Source of the DNA: Deltaproteobacteria bacterium
GTDB lineage: Bacteria; Desulfobacterota; Syntrophobacteria; BM002
Length of the DNA stretch: 34,478 nucleotides
NCBI GenBank assembly: GCA_022340745.1
Contig: JAJDNL010000024.1
Span: 1-34,478 of the forward strand
Direction of reading: 5' to 3'
Made by a program: the position numbers and the translations under genes. The notes beneath the pieces were generated by a model. The model was not told where the DNA came from. It saw nothing but the letters and a program-made list of their open reading frames with translations, and did no database searches. Position 1 is the stretch's first letter; each line of letters starts with the position of its first letter. Of this stretch, positions 17,038-25,124 are shown piece by piece.

Positions 17038-17127
17038 ATGGCTAGAGATTACTATGTCATTTTGGGGGTCAGTCGAGGGGCCGACCACAAGAGAATCCTC
17101 TGTAAGCGTGCCCCCCAGAGTGAGTAA
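17038..17127 (+). pseudogene. Truncated J-domain (DnaJ N-terminus) remnant
   Basis: ATG...TAA encodes MARDYYVILGVSRGADHKRILCKRAPQSE; the first ~17 residues match the J-domain start (DYYxILGVSRxAxxxxI), no HPD follows. Confidence 0.6.
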
Positions 17128-17260
17128 TGGGATGGAAATAGAACCATCAATGGAGGACATAGGCTTGAGGGATGTGGAGTTGCATATAACGGTCCTCATT
17201 GATAGATTATCTGAAGATGAAGAATGGTAAGTCTGTTTCTCTGCTGGAGAGGGCTTCGAG

Positions 17261-17602
17261 ATGCCAGATGAGACTATCCCAGGAAAGAGTAAGAAGTTCG
17301 AAATTCAAGCATACAAGAGACCACAGAACATTAGGGACCTGATCAATACCCATGTTCCTTTCTCTGGCGCACCACAGAGACATCCCTATGAGCCTGAAAA
17401 GGTCATCTTAATACCAGATCCGTTCAGCACCCACACATTCTATTACGAATTTGAGGCTGAAGATATTTCTTATGTGGAAGAACTGCCAAGTCTGGTGGAT
17501 ATAGAAGGGAAAACCATTTCAATGGCACGAATTTGGGTCGAGAAAAAGAGTATGGGGCTACGCTGTTCGCCGTTTGTCGTGGAAGATACTGCGAGAAAAT
17601 GA
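17261..17602 (+). CDS. Conserved hypothetical protein
   Basis: 113-aa ORF with GGAGAGGG SD; FEIQAYKRPQNIRDLINTHVPFSGAP ... YYEFEAEDISYVEELPSLVDIEGKTISMARIWVEKKSMGLRCSPFVVED looks like a genuine conserved protein. Confidence 0.7.
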   Translation: MPDETIPGKSKKFEIQAYKRPQNIRDLINTHVPFSGAPQRHPYEPEKVILIPDPFSTHTFYYEFEAEDISYVEELPSLVDIEGKTISMARIWVEKKSMGLRCSPFVVEDTARK

Positions 17603-17690
17603 GTGTTACGGAAGAAACCTTTACAACTTCATCTGAATGCTTCTTATTTTTCAGTCCGCGAAAAACTTCTTTGGCAATGGCGTACATTTA

Positions 17691-17807
17691 CTAGCCGCAA
17701 GCGTATTGCTTGAGGTACAGTTTAAGTCGAGCATCAGGTGCAATCTTTACCCACGCTTCCGAAGAATCAATAAGCTGTTCTTCACGAGCCCGGCTGCAGT
17801 GGGTTTT
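17691..17807 (-). pseudogene. Possible C-terminal gene remnant
   Basis: Minus-strand frame KTHCSRAREEQLIDSSEAWVKIAPDARLKLYLKQYACG* is protein-like but lacks a start and is cut by an upstream stop. Confidence 0.3.
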
Positions 17808-18061
17808 TTAGAAGTAAAGTTTGGAGCAAGGGATGTAACAAAAAGTCAACTCCCACCCCTCCATGCGGCTCTACTCACATTCTCCCTGGCTGCCTACCTG
17901 TTGGAAAAACCTACTATTTATGTTTATGATTACTACTATAGTGGTGGTTCTTCGTATTGACTATGATTTTTCTAGAGTTACCTTTCTTAAGTCAAACGAA
18001 GGTTTTTTCAAGCACTTAGTGGCTGATTACTGGGAATATCCGAAGACAAGGAGTTGAGACA

Positions 18062-18631
18062 ATGGCAGAACAAACAGCAGAAAAAAGCAAAACAATCCTA
18101 AACGGTGTGGATGTGGATGCGGTTTTAGGTTTGATTGACGCCGTAAAAGAAAAACCTGACCTTGCCGAGTCCAAATTTCGAGCTAACAATGAGTGGATCG
18201 ACGGTGGCCATAATCGTACTACCATCACCGGCTTTTACGGTGCTGGTCAGGAGATTGCTCATACCGAACCGTTTGTCCTGGATGCAGACGAACCCCCTGT
18301 TCTGGCGGGACACGATAAAGGGGCCAATCCCGTGGAGCACCTTCTGAACGCTCTGGCGTCTTGTATGACTACCACCATGGTCTACCATGCCGCGGTTCGT
18401 GGCATAAAGTTGGAGGAAGTGGAATCAGAGTATGAGGGCGATATTGACCTGAAGGGCTTCTTGGCAATCTCAGATAAAGTGAGGCCAGGTTATGAAGAAA
18501 TCCGGGTAAAATTCAAGGTCAAGACCGATGCTGAAAATGTGGAAAGACTAAAGGCGCTAAGCAGACTATCGCCAGTGTACGATGTTGTAAGTAAAGGGAC
18601 ACGAGTAAAAGTCCAAATAGAGAAGAAATAA
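18062..18631 (+). CDS. OsmC family protein
   Basis: HDKGANPVEHLLNALASCMTTTMVYHAAVRGIKLEEVE; DKVRPGYEEIRVKFKVK. Confidence 0.93.
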   Translation: MAEQTAEKSKTILNGVDVDAVLGLIDAVKEKPDLAESKFRANNEWIDGGHNRTTITGFYGAGQEIAHTEPFVLDADEPPVLAGHDKGANPVEHLLNALASCMTTTMVYHAAVRGIKLEEVESEYEGDIDLKGFLAISDKVRPGYEEIRVKFKVKTDAENVERLKALSRLSPVYDVVSKGTRVKVQIEKK

Positions 18632-18711
18632 AGGCAGATGGGGTAGTTGGTCTCGCTGGATTCGAAAGGAAGTTAGGAAAATAAATAGGTTAATACTCCT
18701 GAATCTAAAAA

Positions 18712-18735
18712 GGCAGAGTCATCTTCGACTCTGCC
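18712..18735 (+). terminator. Intrinsic terminator after osmC-like gene
   Basis: GGCAGAGTC ATCTTC GACTCTGCC, 9-bp perfect stem. Confidence 0.65.
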
Positions 18736-19191
18736 TCCTTTCGATCCACCCACCGAATTCTATGCTGAACCGAGAAAAAAAGTTATGAACGCCTACCATT
18801 CTATTCGGCGTAAGCAATGGCTCTGCGTTTTCTTTGATTATCTCAAGCCAGGCTGGGATAGAATCCAACGGCTCATTTTCCCAAATCTTCATGTGCTAGA
18901 GCCCCCATTCCGAACCAGCCACACCCTTGATCAAACTGTAACTATTTCACTGCTCAAGCGACAAACCAAGCGACAAACTAGGTTAAGCGGTCCGCAATGT
19001 AATAGAAGTCGGAGAAGCGAGACTCATTCCCACAATTGTATTACCTCTATACCGGGAAGACTGGAATATCCGCTCGTTTAGACTACTTATAAGGGTCCCA
19101 AGTAGATTCTTGTTGGAATATACTATAAGGTCTGGCCAACGTTTCTGCAGATACTGCCCAATCGGATTATTCGGGGACAGGAGAAAAGTTC

Positions 19192-20823
19192 ATGTCAGAT
19201 ATTCTGAGAGAGCTAAAGGAAGTACCGACAGCCCGCTTATCCCGCCGTATCGTGTTCTGGGTTTTTGTAAGCGTTATTGTGATTGAAACTATTATTCTTA
19301 TCCCATCCTACAACAATCGTAAGCAAGAGCTTCTCTCGCAACTGCGAGAGACTACTTCAGCGAAAATTGCTGTCATTATGGAGCTAACCAGTCCACGTGT
19401 CTCTGATGAAGAACTCCTGGATCAAGTGAGAAAGCTGCAAACTCATCCTCCTATCCTGGGAGGAGCGCTTTACAGTTCAGACGGAAAGAAGATTGGGATA
19501 TTTGGCGAGGAGCCTGAACTAGCATTTCCCAAGATTACTACCTCTGATTTCATTGATTTCCAAAGCCCAAATGGCTCCCGATACGATGTGGTGTGGTCAG
19601 CGGCTCAGCTAGGACGGGATTACACCTTGATCATTCGCCATGATGCATCTTCAGTTAAGCAAGATTTAAATGCTTTCATTCTGCGGATTGCCGGTCTGGT
19701 TGTCATCATCTCAATTTTTGTTACCCTGGGGGCGTTGATTGCCTTGAAGCCAATCGTGGTTACTCCCATTCTCAAGCTAAGAGGTGATCTGATCAGTGCG
19801 GGTGATGCAATTGAACGGGATCAAAAAGCTCCGGCATTCTACTCTGCTTCCATTCAACGCCAAGATGAGTTGGGAGAGGTCATAGCGGCGTTTATGAAAA
19901 TGTTCAACCAAATTTCAGAAGCGATCAGTGAACGGAAACAGGCTGAACACTCACTGCAAGAGAGTCTCGAGCAAGTTGAAGCCTATTCGATAGCTCTCAA
20001 CAACGAATTGGAACGGGGCCGGCAGATGCAGACAAACTTTCTACCCACTGAATTACTGCATAAACCCGGATGGGAAATTACTGCTTTCTTCAAACCGGCA
20101 CGCCAGGTGGCGGGCGACTTCTACGACGTCTTCGAGCTTCCCGGTGACCGAATAGGTTTAGTTATTGCTGATGTGTGCGACAAAGGGGTAGGTGCGGCAC
20201 TCTTTATGGCTCTGTTCAGAAGCTTAATCCGGATATTCTCGGGTCAGATTTCCCAGGATGGAGTGTGTGTTCTAGGCGACCAAGCGCTTGCCAGTCTCTT
20301 CAGTTCAGCCTCGGATGAGACGGAGGGAAATTCCTGCAAGATGGAGGCCCTGGAAGCCGTTCAACTCACCAATAATTACATCTCCAAAAATCATGGCGAG
20401 ACGGGTATGTTTGCCACGCTCTTTTTCGGTGTGTTGGACCCGGCTTCAGGCGTGCTGAGATACATTAATGCTGGCCATGAACCTCTTTATATCATTGGCC
20501 CAGTTGGCGTGAAGGAAACTCTCAGTCCAAGTGGGCCAGCAGTAGGCGTGATGCCTCACACCGAGTTCAAAATTCAGCAAACTCAGCTTGGAGCGGGTGA
20601 CACTTTGGTTGGCTATACAGACGGAATCCCTGACGCTCGTTCTTCCCACAATCAGCCATTTACCAAAGAGCGACTGCAATTATTATTGGAGCAACCTTTC
20701 TCTTCAGCATCAGACTTACTGGAGCAGATCACAGCTAGCTTATCTGCCCACATTGACAACGCGCCACAGGATGATGATGTTACCATATTGGCTGTGCGGC
20801 GGACATCCACAGCTGAAGGATAG
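19192..20823 (+). CDS. Membrane-anchored HAMP-SpoIIE/PP2C family phosphatase
   Basis: Two TM segments, HAMP-like region, METNFLPTE-type linker, GDFYDVFELPGDRIGLVIADVCDKGVGAALFM, NAGHEPLYII, DDDVTILAVRR. Confidence 0.92.
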   Translation: MSDILRELKEVPTARLSRRIVFWVFVSVIVIETIILIPSYNNRKQELLSQLRETTSAKIAVIMELTSPRVSDEELLDQVRKLQTHPPILGGALYSSDGKKIGIFGEEPELAFPKITTSDFIDFQSPNGSRYDVVWSAAQLGRDYTLIIRHDASSVKQDLNAFILRIAGLVVIISIFVTLGALIALKPIVVTPILKLRGDLISAGDAIERDQKAPAFYSASIQRQDELGEVIAAFMKMFNQISEAISERKQAEHSLQESLEQVEAYSIALNNELERGRQMQTNFLPTELLHKPGWEITAFFKPARQVAGDFYDVFELPGDRIGLVIADVCDKGVGAALFMALFRSLIRIFSGQISQDGVCVLGDQALASLFSSASDETEGNSCKMEALEAVQLTNNYISKNHGETGMFATLFFGVLDPASGVLRYINAGHEPLYIIGPVGVKETLSPSGPAVGVMPHTEFKIQQTQLGAGDTLVGYTDGIPDARSSHNQPFTKERLQLLLEQPFSSASDLLEQITASLSAHIDNAPQDDDVTILAVRRTSTAEG

Positions 20824-20829
20824 AAACAT

Positions 20830-21096
20830 TCAGGCTAGCATTGTCATCTGGGTATCACCAAGGACCCGGCATGTACAGACAACCTTCTGTGCCTTTTCCT
20901 TGAGAGTCCACGAGAAGAGTAACAGGTTTATTGAGACTACACCTCCTATCTCAAGAATATGGGGTTCCGTGCCCTCCTGCGCAAACAAAATGAAAAGATC
21001 CAGCAATACGCGGGCTAGCCTATTTTTGCGCTCCGAAAAATCGCCAAGGTTCTGGTAGAGAATTTTGATATCAAAACCATCGGCGAACTTTCTCAA
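20830..21096 (-). CDS. Small hypothetical protein (88 aa, TTG start), convergent with the SpoIIE gene
   Basis: ORF MRKFADGFDIKILYQNLGDFSERKNRLARVLLDLFILFAQEG...; plausible composition, no recognised family. Confidence 0.35.
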   Translation of the reverse strand: MRKFADGFDIKILYQNLGDFSERKNRLARVLLDLFILFAQEGTEPHILEIGGVVSINLLLFSWTLKEKAQKVVCTCRVLGDTQMTMLA

Positions 21097-21310
21097 TAGG
21101 CACTGTCAGTTGCAATCCAGAGTGCAGGTTGGTATATTTTCAAAGCACTCCTTTTAGCCCGGTGTCCCACCGCAGTTACCTGAGAACATGGCAGTAAGAA
21201 TCCGGGTGCAAAGAAACCTGCTTTGCACTGGTTCTTGAGGGGGCTTCAATAGTCTTTCCCCCTTGCGGCAGTCTGCTGGAGTGATGGAATGCTGTAAAAT
21301 ATCAAATTGG

Positions 21311-21349
21311 TCCTTCGGACACCCCACCCTGCGGGCGGGTCCCCGGTTT
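21311..21349 (+). repeat. 39-nt GC-rich hairpin repeat, copy 2
   Basis: TCCTTCGGACACCCCACCCTGCGGGCGGGTCCCCGGTTT. Confidence 0.65.
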
Positions 21350-21361
21350 CCAAGCACCAAG

Positions 21362-21434
21362 TCTCAGAGTTTCAGGTGTCGGGTGTCAGGTGTCAGGAAA
21401 AAAGAAAAAAACTGAAACCTGAACACTGAAACCT
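21362..21434. repeat. Heptad-phase repeat locus (AGGTTTC family in reverse orientation)
   Basis: AGTTTC AGGTGTC GGGTGTC AGGTGTC AGG / A-rich core / CTGAAAC CTGAACA CTGAAAC CT. Confidence 0.8.
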
Positions 21435-21524
21435 CCACAAAAGCTCGTTACCTGTATTGGCAAAGCCATTGAACTTTGAATAAATCCATTTCTTTTATGA
21501 TTTGAAAACAGGAGGAATTTAACA

Positions 21525-23387
21525 GTGAATACAATGGTGGTTGTAACCCAAGCAGAGTCCGCCACTGCCCTGGTGCGTTGGGCAGCGAGGCTTGCAATAA
21601 TGCGCGGAGAAACCCTCACCGTTCTCTGCTGTCTTTTGGGCGAGCCGATTCTTCCTGTGGAACCTGTCAGTGCAGAGCACCCTGAGGGGACTGAAGAATT
21701 ACTCCAGGTCGCTTCTGAAGCGGTGAGTGAAGTCCAAGATATGGAAGTCCCCCTGTTCATTATGCGCCATCCCACTCCGGCTGGAGCAATTATCGACGTA
21801 ATACAGGACAAGGAAATAGAACTTCTTTGTGTTGGCATGGATTTTACCCTGCCCAGAGACGCCATGATCAACAAGCTGGGTCGCCGGCTTCTGCGCTTTG
21901 CTCCCTGCAAAATGTTTGTCTTGGACCCGGGGGATCAAGACGGTTCACGCTGTGAGAGCATTCTCCTGCCCATGGGCTTGCATCTGGGAGACTTTGCCCT
22001 GCGCACGGCCGCAAGTCTGGCAGAAAAATTGGATTGCACCCTAACGCCATTCGAAGTGGGCTCTTACTTTGGCACCGATTCCCGTGAGGTTGCCCACCAC
22101 TCACTGCTATCCAAGCTCAAAGAAGCTGGGATAGAAGCATCCAAGTGGATTAAACCCATGGTCACCCTAACCGGTGAAACCTGGAAGTCAGTCGTGGACA
22201 AGAGTCGCTACAGCGATATCATGCTTACGGAGGCAACAGCAATTCGCAACATGCGCAAATTCCGAGCCGAAGAGATAAAACAATTGGGCCCCGAGACCTC
22301 GAGGGTAGCTATCGGTGTAGTCCGTCGCTGGACCTTGAAACACAAGCCTTCATGGCTGGGAATAGTGACAACCCATGTTTTTAGCTGGCTGCCGACGCTC
22401 GAGGCCACGGATCGGATCGACTTGTTTGATCGGCTTCAGGTGGGGGCACGCTGGGATATTGACTTTATCATGATGATCTGCCTGTCCACAGCAATCGCTT
22501 CCCTCGGGCTCATACAAAATTCAACCGCAGTGGTGATAGGAGCCATGGTCGTGGCCCCGCTGATGACACCGCTCATTGGGGCGGGTCTAGCCCTTGTCCA
22601 AGGGAACACCATATTCTTTCGGGATTCCATCAAAGCAATGGCTTTCGGCATCGGTGCGGCTCTGCTTATCTCGCTGTTTATTGGCTTTCTTACCCCCATG
22701 GAACAATTGACTCCAGAATTACTTGCCCGCGGAGGTCCCACTATTATTGATTTAGGAGTGGCATTTCTTTCCGGAGTTGCTGCCGCGTATGCAGTGGCCC
22801 GACCTTCACTGCTGGGAGCCCTCGCCGGTGTGGCAATCGCCGCAGCTCTGGTTCCCCCCCTGGCCACAGTAGGGATTTCTCTTACAGCGGCCGAGTGGAA
22901 AGTCTCAGAAGGTGCCGCCATTCTTCTTGCCACCAACCTAGTGGCTATTATTCTCGGTGCGGCGTTTATCTATCGCCGTCTTGGTATCCAGGGCTCCAGG
23001 TCAGGAGGGCGCCTGCCGGTTTGGGGCAGGCGTACGGTTCTCTTGCTTTGTCTCCTGGCGGTGACATTGACGGCGCCGCTGGGATATAGGCTGGCAAACC
23101 AACTCCGAGAAGGGCAGATTCGGCCGTACACCTTACCTGTCAGCCAGTCAGTTGGACAGGCTATCAAAGAACGGGTGCACCAAGAATACGGGGTCACCCT
23201 CATCGCTGCCTCTCGTTTTGGAATGAAGTCTGATATTGATGTTAGAATTGTGTTAAGTGCAGCCAAGCCTGTATCAGTTAATCTGATATCTGATCTGAAA
23301 AAGCTGGTAAACCAAGAAATGGAGGAAGATGTGAATGTAGCAGTCGATGTGCTTAAGGAAGCAGGCGTTAAGAAGATGAAATTTTGA
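21525..23387 (+). CDS. USP-like N-terminus fused to DUF389 (TIGR00341-type) membrane protein
   Basis: C-terminal MMICLSTAIASLGLIQNSTAVVIGAMVVAPLMTPLIGAGLALVQGN and ALAGVAIAAALVPPLATVGI; N-terminal USP-like segments. GTG start with GGAGG SD. Confidence 0.88.
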   Translation: MNTMVVVTQAESATALVRWAARLAIMRGETLTVLCCLLGEPILPVEPVSAEHPEGTEELLQVASEAVSEVQDMEVPLFIMRHPTPAGAIIDVIQDKEIELLCVGMDFTLPRDAMINKLGRRLLRFAPCKMFVLDPGDQDGSRCESILLPMGLHLGDFALRTAASLAEKLDCTLTPFEVGSYFGTDSREVAHHSLLSKLKEAGIEASKWIKPMVTLTGETWKSVVDKSRYSDIMLTEATAIRNMRKFRAEEIKQLGPETSRVAIGVVRRWTLKHKPSWLGIVTTHVFSWLPTLEATDRIDLFDRLQVGARWDIDFIMMICLSTAIASLGLIQNSTAVVIGAMVVAPLMTPLIGAGLALVQGNTIFFRDSIKAMAFGIGAALLISLFIGFLTPMEQLTPELLARGGPTIIDLGVAFLSGVAAAYAVARPSLLGALAGVAIAAALVPPLATVGISLTAAEWKVSEGAAILLATNLVAIILGAAFIYRRLGIQGSRSGGRLPVWGRRTVLLLCLLAVTLTAPLGYRLANQLREGQIRPYTLPVSQSVGQAIKERVHQEYGVTLIAASRFGMKSDIDVRIVLSAAKPVSVNLISDLKKLVNQEMEEDVNVAVDVLKEAGVKKMKF

Positions 23388-23440
23388 TGAGGGATACCTG
23401 ATCTTTTAGTAGTGTTACACAGTTTTGAGGGAGATGTGCC

Positions 23441-24682
23441 ATGTCAGAACCAGAAATCACCGTTTACGGTGCCCACTGGTGCCCCGATTGCCGACAAAGC
23501 AAACAGTTTCTGGGCGAACACCAGATCCCATACAATTGGGTTAACATCGCAGAAGACAAAGAGGCCGAAGAATTTGTCATTAAAACAAACAAAGGCAAAC
23601 GAATCATCCCCACCATAACGTTTCCTGACGAAACTTTTTTGGCTGAACCCAGCAACGCTGAATTGGCGGCTAAACTGGGGTTGAAAACCACTGCCAGCCG
23701 CAGCCATTACGACCTCATCGTTCTGGGCGGCGGTCCCGCAGGTCTCACCGCGGCACTTTACACGGCTCGGGAATTCATAGACACTCTGGTGATCGAGCGC
23801 GCCGCCTTTGGTGGACAGGCTGCCGGCACAGAGAAATTGGACAACATGCCCGGGTTTCCTCAGGGCGTGGCGGGAATAGAATTCTCTCAACGGTTGCGCC
23901 AGCAGGCTGAACGCTTTGGGGTGGAGTTGCTCCAGGCTCAGGACGTTGTGGGGATTCATACCCACCAAAACTATCACTGTGTCCAAACTGGGGACGGGAC
24001 AGAGTACAGTGCGCGTGCCATCCTCATCGCCACAGGGAGCCGCTACAAGAGGTTGAATGTGCCTGGGGAGAACGAGTTCATTGGCGTCGGTGTCCATTTT
24101 TGCGCAACCTGCGATGGCCCGTTTTACAAAGGCAAGCGCGTGGTAGTGGTTGGGGGAGGCAACAGTGCCACCGAGGAGAGCCTTCTCCTGACCAAGTTTG
24201 CCGACTCCGTGACCATATTGGTGCGAAGCGGAGAATTCCGGGCCACGAAAATCATTCAGGAAAGTGTACTCAGCCATCCCAATATTGAAGTGCTGTGGCA
24301 TACGGAGGTAAAGGAATTCATTGGCGAGGAGGCCAAACTAACTAAAGTCAGAATCGTCAACAATCAAACCGGTGCAGAGGAAGAACTACCAATCGATGGG
24401 GTGTTTATCTTTATCGGTCTAGATCCAAACAGCGGATTTCTTGAAGGAAGCGAGGTTCTGCTGAATGACTGGGGTTTTGTGGTCAGCGGTCACGACTTGG
24501 TCCATAACGGTAAGCGAATAAGCGGCTACGAAAATCGCGATCCTCATCTGCTGGAAACCAGCGTGCCGGGCATTTTTGTCGCGGGGGATGTGCGAGACAA
24601 AAGCACCAAACAGGTGGCCAGTGCTGCCGGTGAAGGAGCCAGTGCTGCCCTGATGATTCGCGAATATTTGAAGACTGTTTAG
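23441..24682 (+). CDS. trxB: Glutaredoxin-domain / thioredoxin reductase fusion flavoprotein
   Basis: N-terminal YGAHWCPDCRQSKQFL; GGGPAGLTAALYTARE; CATCDGPFYKGKRVVVVGGGNSATEESLLL; GIFVAGDVRDKSTKQVASAAGEGASAA. Confidence 0.95.
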   Translation: MSEPEITVYGAHWCPDCRQSKQFLGEHQIPYNWVNIAEDKEAEEFVIKTNKGKRIIPTITFPDETFLAEPSNAELAAKLGLKTTASRSHYDLIVLGGGPAGLTAALYTAREFIDTLVIERAAFGGQAAGTEKLDNMPGFPQGVAGIEFSQRLRQQAERFGVELLQAQDVVGIHTHQNYHCVQTGDGTEYSARAILIATGSRYKRLNVPGENEFIGVGVHFCATCDGPFYKGKRVVVVGGGNSATEESLLLTKFADSVTILVRSGEFRATKIIQESVLSHPNIEVLWHTEVKEFIGEEAKLTKVRIVNNQTGAEEELPIDGVFIFIGLDPNSGFLEGSEVLLNDWGFVVSGHDLVHNGKRISGYENRDPHLLETSVPGIFVAGDVRDKSTKQVASAAGEGASAALMIREYLKTV

Positions 24683-24690
24683 GGACAAAC

Positions 24691-24767
24691 AGCATAGGGC
24701 ATGGAGCATAGAGCATAGAGCATGGGGCAGAAAACAGCTGGCGGCTAGTAGCGGGCAGCAGGCAAAT
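24691..24767 (+). repeat. Heptad-phase array with word drift (AGCATAG to GGCAGCA)
   Basis: AGCATAG GGCATGG AGCATAG AGCATAG AGCATGG GGCAGAA AACAGCT GGCGGCT AGTAGCG GGCAGCA GGCAAAT. Confidence 0.8.
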
Positions 24768-24801
24768 TGGTTGATGAGAAAATGAGGTAAATAGATAAAT
24801 T

Positions 24802-24899
24802 GTTTGCCGTTTACCGCTTACAGCTTACTGCTCACCGCTTACCGTTTACCGTTTACCGTTTACCGCTTACTGCTCACCGCTTACCGCTTACCGCTCACC
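24802..24899 (+). repeat. 14-unit heptad array (GYTTACC)
   Basis: GTTTGCC GTTTACC GCTTACA GCTTACT GCTCACC GCTTACC GTTTACC GTTTACC GTTTACC GCTTACT GCTCACC GCTTACC GCTTACC GCTCACC with no phase slip. Confidence 0.95.
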
Positions 24900-24927
24900 C
24901 TAGATTACTACAGGAGCAAGAGACGAG

Positions 24928-25104
24928 ATGGCCGAGATTAAAAGACAAGTCTTGTCAGAGAAGATCCAAAATCTGAAAGAAAAGCTCCGTGATCGAGAGG
25001 CTGCGTTACCGCCTCATTCCGTGAGGCCGCACCAGATTCAAGAGATTGAGGAACTTGAAGAAGAAATCGCTGCGCTCGAGGAGAAACTGGCTAGCCTGGA
25101 TTGA
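24928..25104 (+). CDS. Small (58 aa) coiled-coil protein; absent from the ORF track
   Basis: MAEIKRQVLSEKIQNLKEKLRDREAALPPHSVRPHQIQEIEELEEEIAALEEKLASLD*; SD AGGAGC upstream, strong heptad charge pattern. Confidence 0.7.
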   Translation: MAEIKRQVLSEKIQNLKEKLRDREAALPPHSVRPHQIQEIEELEEEIAALEEKLASLD

Positions 25105-25124
25105 AAATGCTTCAGCGAGAGCAA

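Noticed and set aside
18785-19081. 98-aa ORF upstream of the second SpoIIE gene
   Set aside because: No SD, basic low-complexity composition, and contains a local repeat (AAGCGACAAAC x2); probably non-coding.
21386-21910. 174-aa minus-strand ORF
   Set aside because: Antisense to the USP/DUF389 gene start and reads into the heptad array.
22436-22936. 166-aa minus-strand ORF
   Set aside because: Antisense to the DUF389 membrane region; Ala/Arg/Pro-rich shadow ORF.
23444-24301. 285-aa minus-strand ORF in the track
   Set aside because: Entirely antisense to the well-supported Grx-TrxR gene; a shadow ORF.
24802-24899. CRISPR array or CRISPR-like repeats
   Set aside because: Units are 7 bp and contiguous with no unique spacers; no cas genes in the window.
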